Assembly (NCBI RefSeq): GCF_003854965.1
Contig: NZ_RQPI01000008.1
Coordinates: forward strand, 124,001-188,000
Source: Paenibacillus rhizophilus
GTDB lineage: Bacteria; Bacillota; Bacilli; Paenibacillales; Paenibacillaceae
DNA length: 64,000 bases
Reading direction: 5' to 3'
How positions within the stretch are numbered: the stretch's first letter is position 1; each line of letters begins with the position of its first letter. A program made the translations under genes and the position numbers. The notes below the pieces were generated by a model. The model saw only the letters and a program-made list of their open reading frames with translations. It ran no database searches and was not told the origin of the DNA. Below are positions 8,578 through 17,643 of the stretch, one piece after another.

Positions 8578-9450
8578 CTAAGCCCCGCTCAAAAACGCCT
8601 GAACATATTTAACAATTTTTCTCGCTGCCGGGGACATGGATTTCAAGGATGGGGCCGCGATGCCGATGGAGCGGTAATGGTCGCCTTCCAGGTCAAGAAT
8701 GCGGATATGGCTCGGGACTTGATGCAGCACCATTTCGGGAAGGATGCTGATTCCCATACCATTTTGGACCATGGAGATAATCGCCTGGTCATCTTCCAGC
8801 TCGAATTTAATGTTGGGGGACACATGGTTTTCTTTGAGTATCCGCCTTGCATCGTTATCGCAGCTTTTCTTGGGCAGGATGAACTGCTCTTCTTTGATTT
8901 GTTCAAAACGAACCTCATGATGTGCGGCAAGAGGGTGTTTCTCGGGAACGATCAGCACCATACGGTCTTTTTTCAATGGAATGACTTCAAATGACTTCGG
9001 TGCGGGCAGAGAGAGAAAGCCGAAATCAACGGCGCCGCTTGCAATCCAGTGCTCGATATCTTCATAGCTTCCTTCCAGCAGTTTCATTTCTATGGAGGGG
9101 TGGCTTTCTGCAAAATAACTCATGATTCTTGGCAGCCACTGAATGGATACGCTCGCAAACGTGCCGATACGCACCGTTCCGGCTTCCAGCCCGTTGATAT
9201 TTGCAATTTGCTGCTTCAACAGCTCGTTCCCTTTTAAAATTTCACGGATGTAGGGCAGGATCAGCTCTCCGCTGCTCGTCAGATGGACTCCTGCACGCCC
9301 CCTGCTCAGTATAGAAAATCCCCACTCCGATTCCAGACTGGCAATGGCATGGCTGACGGCAGATTGGGTAAAACCAAGTTCCGCCGCAGCTTGAGACAAG
9401 CTCCCCAATTCCACAACCGCCTGAAAGATCTCATACTTGGCCAGTGACAT
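8578..9450 (-). CDS. LysR-family transcriptional regulator
   Basis: A 290-residue regulator. Residues 1-60 form the LysR helix-turn-helix (FQAVVELGSLSQAAAELGFTQSAVSHAIASLE), and the rest is the periplasmic-binding-like effector domain (VRIGTFASVSIQWLPRI, FGFLSLPAPKSFEVIPL). It is divergently transcribed from the EamA transporter gene, the usual arrangement of a LysR regulator and its target, so it probably controls that transporter. The effector is unknown. Confidence 0.9.
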   Translation of the reverse strand: MSLAKYEIFQAVVELGSLSQAAAELGFTQSAVSHAIASLESEWGFSILSRGRAGVHLTSSGELILPYIREILKGNELLKQQIANINGLEAGTVRIGTFASVSIQWLPRIMSYFAESHPSIEMKLLEGSYEDIEHWIASGAVDFGFLSLPAPKSFEVIPLKKDRMVLIVPEKHPLAAHHEVRFEQIKEEQFILPKKSCDNDARRILKENHVSPNIKFELEDDQAIISMVQNGMGISILPEMVLHQVPSHIRILDLEGDHYRSIGIAAPSLKSMSPAARKIVKYVQAFLSGA

Positions 9451-9574
9451 GTTCTCATCACCCTATTCGTATTATTTTTTTTCAACTAAGGCATTAATAA
9501 CATTCATTTTCTTTATATAAAATGTACACGTATACTTCGAAGTAAGCAATATCTCATGCCGAAAGGAAGTATTT

Positions 9575-10483
9575 ATGAACACTCAGCTCAAAGCTAATCT
9601 TATGCTGTTAATCGTGACTATGTTTTGGGGCTCGTCCTACTTGTTTATGAAGATGGGTCTGACAGATGTACAGGAATTCAACCTGATTGCCTTGCGGTTT
9701 GGACTGGCTTTTATTTTATCCGGACTGGTATTTCACAGGCGCCTTATTCATGCCGATTTTAAAACGGTGAAATATGCCTTTTGGCAGGGCACGATTTTAT
9801 TTCTCGTATTCGCCTCGATTACGTTTGGCGTAAAATCCACATCGGCTTCCAATGCCGGATTTCTGGTTAGTTTAACGGTCGTATTTGTGCCGCTGTTGCT
9901 GGCTGTACGGTATAGAAAGATGCCCGAAAATAGAGTTATTCTCGGAGTGTTCTTAGCTTTGACAGGCATAGGCTTCTTAACTTTAAAAAATCAATTTATG
10001 ATTAATTCCGGGGACTTCTTGTGCATCTTAGGCGCGTTGATTTATACGATCTACATCGTCGTTACAGGGAAACTGACCAAGGGCGTGGATTCCATTACGC
10101 TTGGCGTTCTGCAGCTGGGGTTCGCGGGAGCCTGGGGACTGCTATTCTCCGCTTCGCTGGAACGGCCGCAGCTTCCGGGCACGGCGGACGCATGGGTTTC
10201 GGTTTTGGGATTAAGCCTTTTTTGCAGCGCATTTGGCTTTATCGTCCAGACGGCAGCCCAGAAATATACGACGCCAACCCATACAGGACTGCTTTTCTCA
10301 TTGGAGCCCGTTTTTGCGGCATGGTTTGCGTTTGCTTTTGCGGGGGAAAGAATGAGCATCCAGGGCTATGCGGGAGCCGGTCTCGTGCTCTTGAGTGTAA
10401 TAATTACCCAGATCGATTTTAAAAAGGGGTTAAGAAAACCGGGGTTCCATACATCCAATGCAGAGTCCAAACTAACTCCATAG
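9575..10483 (+). CDS. EamA (DMT superfamily) transporter
   Basis: A 302-residue protein with about ten membrane segments arranged as two EamA repeats. The first repeat opens MLLIVTMFWGSSYLFMKMG, and the second covers FLCILGALIYTIYIVVTGKLTKG through LFSLEPVFAAWFAFAFAGE. The family exports metabolites, amino acids or drugs; the substrate cannot be read from sequence. The start follows GAAAGGAAGTATTT. It is divergent from a LysR regulator and is followed 22 bases later by a broken quinone-reductase-like gene, which was probably co-transcribed. Confidence 0.88.
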   Translation: MNTQLKANLMLLIVTMFWGSSYLFMKMGLTDVQEFNLIALRFGLAFILSGLVFHRRLIHADFKTVKYAFWQGTILFLVFASITFGVKSTSASNAGFLVSLTVVFVPLLLAVRYRKMPENRVILGVFLALTGIGFLTLKNQFMINSGDFLCILGALIYTIYIVVTGKLTKGVDSITLGVLQLGFAGAWGLLFSASLERPQLPGTADAWVSVLGLSLFCSAFGFIVQTAAQKYTTPTHTGLLFSLEPVFAAWFAFAFAGERMSIQGYAGAGLVLLSVIITQIDFKKGLRKPGFHTSNAESKLTP

Positions 10484-10505
10484 AAGGCTGAAGGAGATGA
10501 ACAGA

Positions 10506-10966
10506 ATGAATGTGCTTATTGTCTACGCCCACCCGGAGCCGGAGTCATTCAACGGAGCATTGAAGGATCTGGCCGTTGCTGCTCTGACCGAGGAAGGTCA
10601 TCTGGTTCAAGTGTCCGACCTCTATGCGATGAAGTTCAAGGCGGCCGCGGACCGCGATGATTTTCTGATGCCGGTGAACCCGGATTTTTTCAAATACCAG
10701 CTTGAGCAGGGACATGCTTCGAGAACAAACACCTTTTCCCCGGATATTAAAGAAGAGCAGGAAAAGCTGCTTTGGGCCGACTTTGTGATCTTTCAATTCC
10801 CCCTGTGGTGGTACTCGGTCCCTGCGATTCTGAAAGGCTGGTTCGATCGGGTGTTTGCCTCGGGCTTTGTGTATGGCTTCAAAATCTTTCCGCGATCCCT
10901 TCTATTCCATATCATCCGGCTTCTCATTATGATGAGCATCACCAATTGAAAATGAAGTACAGATAA
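10506..10966 (+). pseudogene. Broken NAD(P)H quinone reductase (flavodoxin-like fold)
   Basis: The first 120 residues match the N-terminal half of NAD(P)H dehydrogenase (quinone) proteins: LIVYAHPEPESFNGALKD, VSDLYAMKF, then ADFVIFQFPLWWYSVPAILKGWFDRVF. After FVYG the frame is lost and runs to a stop at 10949. A family-like C-terminal end (IPYHPASHYDEHHQLK) follows directly in another frame, ending at 10966. About 50-60 residues of the middle are missing, including most of the flavin and nicotinamide-site loops. This is a deletion with frameshift; a sequencing error alone would not explain the missing middle. Function is probably lost. Confidence 0.6.
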
Positions 10967-10967
10967 A

Positions 10968-11013
10968 AGACCGTCCGCTCATGCCTGGCATGGGGTGGGC
11001 GGTCTGTTTTTTG
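10968..11013 (+). terminator. Rho-independent terminator
   Basis: AGACCGTCCGCTCATGCC pairs imperfectly with the ATGGGGTGGGCGGTCT arm and is followed by GTTTTTT. It lies between the quinone reductase remnant and the convergent SDR gene. Confidence 0.7.
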
Positions 11014-11037
11014 TGAGGTGCTTTTCAGAATAAAGGT

Positions 11038-11781
11038 TTAAATTGCTTGCAAGGTCGGTCTGATCGTAATCTCATTAACTCCGCTGTCTTCGGGTTCATT
11101 TATGGCGAATGCAATCGCTCTGGCGACACTGTAAGGGGAAATCGCCATCCCGCTGCTCTGATTCACCATTTCCTGGTATTCGGAAGGCAGGCTGCCAATC
11201 GCCGTATCCGTCGCGGTCATTCCCGGGGAAATATTGGTGGACCGAATATGAGAGGATGGCGATTCCTCCTGGCGCAGCCCTTCCGAGATCGCCCGGACGG
11301 CAAATTTGGTGGCACTGTATACCACTGTACTCGGAATGACCTTATGTCCCATCAGCGAGGAAACGTTAATAATATGCCCGGATTGCTGTTCTCTCATGGT
11401 CGGCAATACCGCGGCGATGCCGTACAGAACGCCTTTGATATTTACATCGATCATTTGATCCCATTCCTGGATTTTTAGTTCATTCAGCGGGGAATTTGGC
11501 ATAATTCCGGCATTATTTACAAGAACATCGATCCGGCCATACTGCTGCAATGCGAATTGAGCCAGCTTTTGCATATCTTCCGCTGAAGTCACATTGGTTG
11601 GCATATAGACCGCCTCGCCGCCTTCCTGTTTAATGTCGTTCACGATGCTTTGCAGGCGATCCTCTCTTCTTGCGGCGAGTACGAGCTTTGCTCCGTTCTG
11701 GGCCAACAACTTGGCGGCAGCTTCTCCAATTCCGCTGGATGCTCCTGTAATGATGATTACCTTAGATTTCAAGTTTTCCAT
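11038..11781 (-). CDS. Short-chain dehydrogenase/reductase (SDR)
   Basis: A 247-residue classical SDR. The cofactor-binding motif [12 protein letters not shown] is at residues 12-23, NNAGIMP near 90, a catalytic Ser in INVSSLMGH, and the YSATK motif with catalytic Tyr and Lys near 155-159. An Arg at the end of strand 2 (AARREDR) suggests NADP(H) preference. The gene is divergent from a TetR regulator with a tandem repeat between them, so expression is probably repressed by that regulator. Substrate unknown. Confidence 0.9.
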   Translation of the reverse strand: MENLKSKVIIITGASSGIGEAAAKLLAQNGAKLVLAARREDRLQSIVNDIKQEGGEAVYMPTNVTSAEDMQKLAQFALQQYGRIDVLVNNAGIMPNSPLNELKIQEWDQMIDVNIKGVLYGIAAVLPTMREQQSGHIINVSSLMGHKVIPSTVVYSATKFAVRAISEGLRQEESPSSHIRSTNISPGMTATDTAIGSLPSEYQEMVNQSSGMAISPYSVARAIAFAINEPEDSGVNEITIRPTLQAI

Positions 11782-11835
11782 TCGTTATCGCCCCTTAAAG
11801 GAATTTATACAGCTTTTGATGCAGTTGAAATCATT

Positions 11836-11871
11836 CAACGTTTGTTGATTATTTAACGTTCATTGATTATT
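11836..11871. promoter_or_regulatory. Tandem 18-bp repeat, candidate TetR operator
   Basis: CAACGTTTGTTGATTATT (11836-11853) is followed without a gap by TAACGTTCATTGATTATT (11854-11871), matching at 15 of 18 positions. It lies between the divergent SDR and TetR genes, next to a TATTATAG -10-like box, so it is the likely binding site of the TetR protein. Confidence 0.6.
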
Positions 11872-11973
11872 ATTATAGAGAGATGCGAAGGGAATTCAAT
11901 CGCTAATACAAGCGTTTCTGTCAGATATACAACAAATATACTGAAAGTGTTGATTAAAGGAGGGGCTATCGAA

Positions 11974-12552
11974 ATGGATACCGCAACCAAAATGGACAGA
12001 CGAATCCTGAGAACGAAAGAATCCATTAACACGGCGTTTCTTGAACTGTTTGCTGAGAAAGAATTCGATCGCATCACCATCAATGATATTTCGGAACGGG
12101 CCAACGTGAACCGGGGAACGGTTTATCTTCACTACATGGATAAATATGACCTGCTCGATAAATGTATTGAAAACCACTTGAACCAAATGGTCCGTTCCTG
12201 TACGTTCACCAAGTTTATTCAGGAAAAAGTGGGGGAGATGGAGTCGATTGAGGCGCTGAAGTCCTTGTTTGTTTATTTCGAGCAGAACTTTCTGTTCTTT
12301 TCTTCCATGTTCGCCAGCAGGCAAACTACCATATTCCGGGAACGCCTGTTGCAGATCCTTTCAGTCACCATACAGGAAAAGCTCGATATGCAGGGCATCA
12401 ATCAGGGGATGGATAAGGAACTGATTGTCGATTTTACGGCTTCAGCCTTCGTGGGAACGGTAGAACATTGGATTCGGAATCAGATGCCGCATTCCCCCCA
12501 GTTTATGGCCGAGCAGGTGTGGAAGCTGTTTGAACGAAATAATATTTCTTAA
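11974..12552 (+). CDS. TetR/AcrR-family transcriptional regulator
   Basis: A 192-residue protein. The N-terminal helix-turn-helix domain reads RTKESINTAFLELFAEKEFDRITINDIS and then RGTVYLHYMDKYDLL, the standard TetR recognition-helix region; the C-terminal half is a helical ligand-binding domain. The ATG at 11974 is preferred because AAAGGAGGGGC lies nine bases upstream; the open frame extends 37 codons further up without a binding site. Divergent from the SDR gene and probably controlling it and itself. Confidence 0.88.
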   Translation: MDTATKMDRRILRTKESINTAFLELFAEKEFDRITINDISERANVNRGTVYLHYMDKYDLLDKCIENHLNQMVRSCTFTKFIQEKVGEMESIEALKSLFVYFEQNFLFFSSMFASRQTTIFRERLLQILSVTIQEKLDMQGINQGMDKELIVDFTASAFVGTVEHWIRNQMPHSPQFMAEQVWKLFERNNIS

Positions 12553-12652
12553 GTCCTTGCCGCCGGCGGCCGTGCGATGATAGAACCTTGGGCTGGGTAT
12601 CTGCATAGGATGGAACGAATGATTATGAAGCTTTTTTACGGAGGTTATGTAC

Positions 12653-12958
12653 ATGAATGTTCAATATCCGGCCATGCAGCAACAGGTTCTTTATCAGGCA
12701 GAACCGAGCAGCGTACAGACTTTAAAATCCATTCAGGATCGTACCCATCACATCTGCAAAACGTATATCAATCGGCGCGTTCGTATTCAGACATTGTCAG
12801 GCCATGTCCATGAAGGCGTAATTGTAGGCTGCGACGACCGACTCCTTTATTTAAGAATTTCGAAGCCGGGAATCCATCGTGCTTTTTACGGGCCTAGTGA
12901 TGAAGCCATCCTCACTTTAGTTCTCTTTGAATTGCTCGTCATCGTTTTGTTATCTTAA
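12653..12958 (+). CDS. Small hypothetical protein with Sm-like core and hydrophobic tail
   Basis: A 101-residue protein not recognised with certainty. A Gln- and Pro-rich N-terminus is followed by RRVRIQTLSGHVHEGVIVGCDDRLLYLRI (residues about 41-70), which resembles the strand pattern of Sm/Hfq-like small beta-barrels, and then a strongly hydrophobic C-terminal tail (ILTLVLFELLVIVLL). The start at 12653 follows ACGGAGG by eight bases. The gene stands alone. A membrane-attached or spore/surface role is possible but unsupported. Confidence 0.6.
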   Translation: MNVQYPAMQQQVLYQAEPSSVQTLKSIQDRTHHICKTYINRRVRIQTLSGHVHEGVIVGCDDRLLYLRISKPGIHRAFYGPSDEAILTLVLFELLVIVLLS

Positions 12959-12980
12959 GGAATGGCAAGGCGCCAAGTTG

Positions 12981-12996
12981 ACAAGATTAATCTTGT
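12981..12996. repeat. 16-bp perfect palindrome between convergent genes
   Basis: ACAAGATTAATCTTGT is a perfect palindrome with no T-tract after it. It sits between a rightward small gene and the leftward multicopper oxidase. It could be part of a weak terminator or a protein site; the sequence does not decide. Confidence 0.35.
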
Positions 12997-13111
12997 AGTA
13001 AGCAGGAGAATAAACGGCCAGTAACTTCTAGGCGCGCCGAAGACGGGGGGAGCATAAGCTCCCTCCGGTTCATCCGGCTGCTTGTTAACTCTCATTAAAT
13101 GATGCTGAAAA

Positions 13112-16100
13112 TTACATATTTACGGTTGCCGTGTTCGAGTAAGCGGACATTCCTCCTGCATTGACGGCCGCTATCCGGTAGGTGTATTTATGACCGGGCA
13201 AGACAAATCGATCTGTGAAGCTGACGCTGCCCAAATATCCCAGTCCAATTACGGTGTAGGCTCCGCCATTATCAGAGCGTTCGATCACAAAACCGGTCTC
13301 GTTATTGGCATTGTCTCTCCAGGTCAGACGGACTCGTAAGCCGGTTAGCCGTATTGCAGTCAAATTGGATGGAGCCGCCGGCGGCTGAACCTGATTAGAA
13401 ATAACCTTCACGACATTGGAAAAGCCGGAGTCGACTGTCATCGTTGGGAAACCGGGAGTGGCGGTGTCGCCGACAGTGTTGGAGGCAACCACACGGTAGT
13501 AGTAAGTGTTGATACCGATACCGATTGAATCGGTGTAAGAAGTTGAATCGGCCGGCAGTGTTGCTAAAGTAGTCCACGGGCCAGAACTGCTGACTGCTCG
13601 CTGAACAGTGAAGCTAGTCTCGTTTGCGGAATTGTCCGTCCAGGCTAAAACGACACGCTTGTTGAAGAAGGAACCGATAAGATTGGCTGCGAGACTGGAA
13701 GGCGCTTTTGGCGGTACGGCAAATGCTATAGCATGCATCATATCCATCTCTTCGTGAGCTAGAATATGGCAGTGATACACGTATTCCCAACCAAAGTTCA
13801 CATAATGGTTAGTAATCTCGTTAATTGGATTTCCCAACGGATCGAACCATCCTACAGGCGGCGGTGGTGTCAGCACAGCGCCCTCGGGCATTGTCGGGTC
13901 GATCAGACGAACACTGTTTGGTACCTCGAATGGCACCTGTGCAGGGGAAGGGATACTGGGTCTGAGCGCAATGATTGTGTGCTCAAGCGGGTTTACTCTA
14001 AAGGTTTCCTTCCAGCCCAGTTCATTAGGATCAGGCGGCAGCATAGCTCCGTCCCAGGCGACCCGGTTAATGAGCTGTGCAGAAAACAGGTGAGTGTGAA
14101 TGGTATGGGTATCGACGCCGTTGTGAGTGATTTTCCAAATCTGGGTTCCATCATGAAGAGAGCCAATCGGAGTCGCATTAAGATTTGCTGTGCCCTTGAT
14201 AATTTCAACGGGCGGACTGGCATAGCCATAGACTACGAATTGATTTAAATTTGAGCTCGTGACGGGGAATTCCAGTCCAAGCATGCCGCTCATCCGCCCA
14301 TACCCCGTGTCGTAGACTTCGCCCATCTCATCTTGCAAAGCCTTCGGTTCGATCTGCAGGGTAACAGGCGGCTGAAGAACTCCGCTCGCGTCTATCGGAC
14401 TAAAGGTTTTGGAGAACTCTTGAAGCTGCACGTAGGCGCTGGCTGCGTCTGCAGGCAAGTTATTAACGTTATAGGCAGAGTTGTAGGCAGCTTGTGGGAT
14501 AATGATCGGATCATGGGTCGCTTCAAAGACACCTCTTTTTGTATCAGTTTTGGAAAACGCTGTTTCTAGCGCAGAGATGTCATACGAAGGTGCGGGAGCG
14601 GAAGCGGCCACTCTGATCTGCATGATCGTGCGGGTGTTGGGACCATAGCCAGGCTTCGTGGACGGCGCGCCACCCTCGGCAGTCTGGTCCGGATTGCCCG
14701 TGTAATAGTCATAGCGCGGATCGGAAGCCGGGAAAGCTGCGGGAGCATCGTTGTAAAGAATAAGGGTCTTCCCGGCATACTGGGAAAAGTCAACGATGAC
14801 ATCTGCTCGTTCTGCAGTTCCGATCAGAAGCGAGTGCTGATCAACATTTCCGAAGTTGAAGTTTGTCGCATTCAGGTTCCATGTGATCGGCTGACTGGGT
14901 ATAACCACAGGTGCCGGGAGGAACCCGCCTTCGGTGCCGATTTGAATCCAATCCGGTCCTTTCAAGGCAGGATCGGGCACGCCGCTAGGCCAGTCTGCGG
15001 GAATACCCGGTGTTCCACAAGCGGATACCATCTTGACTTCTGTAGCATATCCCGTGTCAGGCGAGATATAGCCGGAAGAATCGGCTACATACATTTGCAA
15101 ATTAAAGAAACGGTCATCGGCGGCATTGAGGATGCGGAAACGGTAAGCCTTGGGCTCCACTTCCAGGTAGGGGTAGGCCGTACCATTGACAAGCGGGGTG
15201 TCCATGAACGCTTCACCCGGCATCGAGGGGTTAGGCGTAGCAGGCATCATTGGCGGCTGCTCGGGTGCATTTACTGGATCATAGTAAGGGTTCGGAATCG
15301 GTCCATGCTCTATATTCGTTGTCGGCGGCCAGAACCACGGACCGTACATCCATCGGCCAAACGCGTTTGCCCCGCTTGGGTCCCAGGGATTCTGGGCCGG
15401 GCTGTAGACATGAGGATACCAGAGGTCGCCGGTATTAGGTGTCCGTGGCGTTGTTCCCCATGCCCATGTGGGATCCGTACTCAGGATGGTGCTGGCATCA
15501 ACGAAAGTTTTGTCCTGGATAACCAGGGGGATTCCAAGCTCGGGAAGAAGCTTTTGCAAGCCCGGATTCACACCGGTTGTGTTGGTGCCGTGAATAAGAT
15601 CCTGTTCAACCTTGTCTGTCAATAGATAAGCTGCGGCTTCTCCGGCGTAGACATTAAGGCGAGTAATACCATAGGAGTGATCATGATAGAACATTAGCCG
15701 TGCACTTTGTGCATTGGTGTAGTACAAGGTCTGTATACCATCGCGGGGATCGTCTGCATTCTCCATATCAGGGACATTTACTACACTGACGCCCTGGGGA
15801 TAGGGAGTGTCTTCTCCCGCCGGGGTAATCCACTGATGGGGTGTCCCGTCGCTGATCCAGACCGTATTATTGCCATGGAGATGGATGTTGGCGCGATTTT
15901 GTGTGTAATCCATCGGCATGGCATCCATGCCTTGAGGTCCCATCCCCGCCCCCATAACGGTTGTATCCACTGGGAGGAAGATATTGCCTTCGGCTCCGGT
16001 AGGAAGCAGATTATGGAACTTGATACGCACCGGCACATCACGGGCGGCGATAATGGCAGGCCCCATATAATGGGGAGCATCCACTCCATAAGCTTGAGTA

Positions 16101-16474
16101 CCATCACCTTTTACAATCGGTACACCATTATGGGTCAAAGCAATATGCGCACCGGGAACGACCGCTGTAGATAATTGCACGTAGCCTCTGAGCGTGGTTT
16201 GCGGCAGATCCGAGTGCATCTTTTCTTTAAACTCGACCACGGCAATTTCGTAGTAGTCAGAACCCGGATAAGTCTTCGTATCGGGGACAGCAATCGGGAT
16301 GTACTGGCCTAAAGCATTTTTGCTGCCCTGTCCAAGTCCCGGCATTGCATCAATAAATTTTCTAAGCGGCGGACTGTAAGCCCAGTTGGCGGTACCGAAG
16401 TAGTCCGGAATAAGATATCCTGTGTTCGGATATGGTACAAGAGCTGCCTGGTCCAAAGATTTTTTTGTCTGCAT
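13112..16474 (-). CDS. Large multicopper oxidase with two C-terminal fibronectin type III domains
   Basis: A 1120-residue protein. All four copper-site signatures are visible: HLHGNNTVWISDG near residue 197, FYHDHSYGITRLNVYAG near 270, THTIHTHLF near 800, and the T1-site motif YHCHILAHEEMDMM near 900. The cupredoxin part covers about residues 90-920, longer than CotA-type laccases, because of a proline-rich insertion (about 340-430). Two FnIII domains (about 930-1020 and 1030-1120) follow, each with WTDN/WRDN and YYYRV/YTYRIAA strands. No classical signal peptide is seen. Start after AAGGAGAAGAAAA. Activity could be metal oxidation (Mn, Cu, bilirubin or phenols); FnIII domains suggest binding to a surface or polymer. 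Confidence 0.88.
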   Translation of the reverse strand: MQTKKSLDQAALVPYPNTGYLIPDYFGTANWAYSPPLRKFIDAMPGLGQGSKNALGQYIPIAVPDTKTYPGSDYYEIAVVEFKEKMHSDLPQTTLRGYVQLSTAVVPGAHIALTHNGVPIVKGDGTQAYGVDAPHYMGPAIIAARDVPVRIKFHNLLPTGAEGNIFLPVDTTVMGAGMGPQGMDAMPMDYTQNRANIHLHGNNTVWISDGTPHQWITPAGEDTPYPQGVSVVNVPDMENADDPRDGIQTLYYTNAQSARLMFYHDHSYGITRLNVYAGEAAAYLLTDKVEQDLIHGTNTTGVNPGLQKLLPELGIPLVIQDKTFVDASTILSTDPTWAWGTTPRTPNTGDLWYPHVYSPAQNPWDPSGANAFGRWMYGPWFWPPTTNIEHGPIPNPYYDPVNAPEQPPMMPATPNPSMPGEAFMDTPLVNGTAYPYLEVEPKAYRFRILNAADDRFFNLQMYVADSSGYISPDTGYATEVKMVSACGTPGIPADWPSGVPDPALKGPDWIQIGTEGGFLPAPVVIPSQPITWNLNATNFNFGNVDQHSLLIGTAERADVIVDFSQYAGKTLILYNDAPAAFPASDPRYDYYTGNPDQTAEGGAPSTKPGYGPNTRTIMQIRVAASAPAPSYDISALETAFSKTDTKRGVFEATHDPIIIPQAAYNSAYNVNNLPADAASAYVQLQEFSKTFSPIDASGVLQPPVTLQIEPKALQDEMGEVYDTGYGRMSGMLGLEFPVTSSNLNQFVVYGYASPPVEIIKGTANLNATPIGSLHDGTQIWKITHNGVDTHTIHTHLFSAQLINRVAWDGAMLPPDPNELGWKETFRVNPLEHTIIALRPSIPSPAQVPFEVPNSVRLIDPTMPEGAVLTPPPPVGWFDPLGNPINEITNHYVNFGWEYVYHCHILAHEEMDMMHAIAFAVPPKAPSSLAANLIGSFFNKRVVLAWTDNSANETSFTVQRAVSSSGPWTTLATLPADSTSYTDSIGIGINTYYYRVVASNTVGDTATPGFPTMTVDSGFSNVVKVISNQVQPPAAPSNLTAIRLTGLRVRLTWRDNANNETGFVIERSDNGGAYTVIGLGYLGSVSFTDRFVLPGHKYTYRIAAVNAGGMSAYSNTATVNM

Positions 16475-16548
16475 TTTTCTTCTCCTTATAGAGGTATTTA
16501 TGAAGCAATGCTAGCAATGATTTTTACTTCTCAATATACTATTCCTTA

Positions 16549-16569
16549 CGCAAACAAGTAGTTTGTGCG
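16549..16569. promoter_or_regulatory. Inverted repeat upstream of the multicopper oxidase
   Basis: CAAAC-AAGTA-GTTTG (16551-16565), extended by CG/GCG on the flanks, lies about 75 bases upstream of the oxidase start. It could be an operator for the leftward gene; the regulator is unknown. Confidence 0.35.
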
Positions 16570-16697
16570 TGAATCATCATACATGATAATTGGTTCTTCA
16601 CCCTGAAGTTGGTTTTTTTACTGATAACAAAGGTGATTGTTTTGGGTGGGGATTTATGTAAGGACTCCGAACTGCGAATCAATAAAGGGGCGGATGA

Positions 16698-16817
16698 TGG
16701 TGTGGCGATTTCCTGGGGATGATTCCGCTTGCGCTCATTGTCGGCATGATTTACATTAAGGCAAGAAGGCTTGTTCCCATAATGACTGTTGCAGACGTAT
16801 TAACCCTTTCTATGTAA
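16698..16817 (+). pseudogene. C-terminal remnant of a probable CPBP-type membrane protein
   Basis: An open frame with no start or binding site reads LGMIPLALIVGMIYIKARR followed by LVPIMTVADVL and a stop at 815-817 of this kilobase. The pattern of a hydrophobic helix, then a Tyr/Lys/Arg turn and a Leu-Val-Pro stretch resembles the C-terminal helices of CPBP intramembrane proteases. A short, start-less fragment, so the call is tentative. Confidence 0.35.
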
Positions 16818-16837
16818 CCATCACCTTAGCATGTGGA

Positions 16838-17026
16838 TTGCTGCTGAAAGGACGATTATTCCATGACCCCTATCAATGCATACATGACCATTTGAACAGG
16901 AACGGGCTGCAAAATGATCGGCGTGCCCTTGCTTTAGAAATGTACCGTTTTGATAATCCGGTTTGGCCGGACGAAGCCGGAGTGTACATTCCTCTAAGTG
17001 AGGACAAACCCAAGAAAGGAGAATGA
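16838..17026 (+). pseudogene. C-terminal remnant of an AraC-type effector-binding (GyrI-like) domain
   Basis: Sixty-two codons ending ALEMYRFDNPVWPDEAGVYI-PL, which matches the typical C-terminal strand pair of GyrI-like/AraC effector-binding domains. The N-terminal part is absent, and no binding site precedes the ATG at 16838. It ends at the binding site of the DUF1801 gene. Probably a remnant, although the fragment could also be read through from upstream. Confidence 0.4.
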
Positions 17027-17031
17027 TTCCC

Positions 17032-17418
17032 ATGAAAGAAAAAATCACTTATGGTTCAATCGATGAGTATATTTCAACCTGTGCTCCTGAGGTTCAGGAC
17101 ATTCTGCAAACGTTAAGGAAAGTGATCCAAGAGTCAGCGCCGGACGCGAAGGAAAAGATCAGCTATCAGATGCCTACATTCGAGCTCCATGGCAATCTTG
17201 TGCATTTTGCGGCGTTCAAAAAGCACATCGGTTTCTATCCGGCCCCGAGCGGAATTGAAGCGTTCAAGGAAGAATTAAAGGATTATCACAAATCGAAAGG
17301 AACCTTGCAATTTCCCATCGGTCAGCCGCTGCCCTATGACCTCATAAGCCGAATCGTGAAATACCGAGTTGAAGGCAACATTGCTAAGGCAGAAGCTAAA
17401 TCGAAAAAGAAGAAATAA
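17032..17418 (+). CDS. DUF1801 (YdhG-like) protein
   Basis: A 128-residue protein of the DUF1801 family: IDEYISTCAPEVQDILQTLR, then AKEKISYQMPTFELHG, VHFAAFKKHIGFYPAPSGI and the C-terminal KGTLQFPIGQPLPYDLI. A B. subtilis member has been linked to iron delivery to ferrochelatase, but most members have no known role. AAAGGAG lies ten bases before the ATG at 17032. A Lys-rich tail ends the protein. Confidence 0.85.
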   Translation: MKEKITYGSIDEYISTCAPEVQDILQTLRKVIQESAPDAKEKISYQMPTFELHGNLVHFAAFKKHIGFYPAPSGIEAFKEELKDYHKSKGTLQFPIGQPLPYDLISRIVKYRVEGNIAKAEAKSKKKK

Positions 17419-17643
17419 CGGATCAGAGTTAACAGTACCCTCCGCCGTCTTTCCCCCTGGAATGCTTCTAAAATACCCCGTTTTAATTGGCTCCACGCCA
17501 ATTTGAAACAAAATGAAAATTAATGAAAGAAACTGAAATATTTTACGTTCAATATAATGCTAACCTTTATGGAAAAATTAATATCTGCTAAAATCGGAAT
17601 AATGTAAGAGCCAGAAATAACCGGATTAGAAACGATGGTGGTT

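Noticed and set aside
12577-12813. Open frame overlapping the small Sm-like gene
   Set aside because: It overlaps a better-supported gene that has a proper GGAGG, and its own start lacks one.
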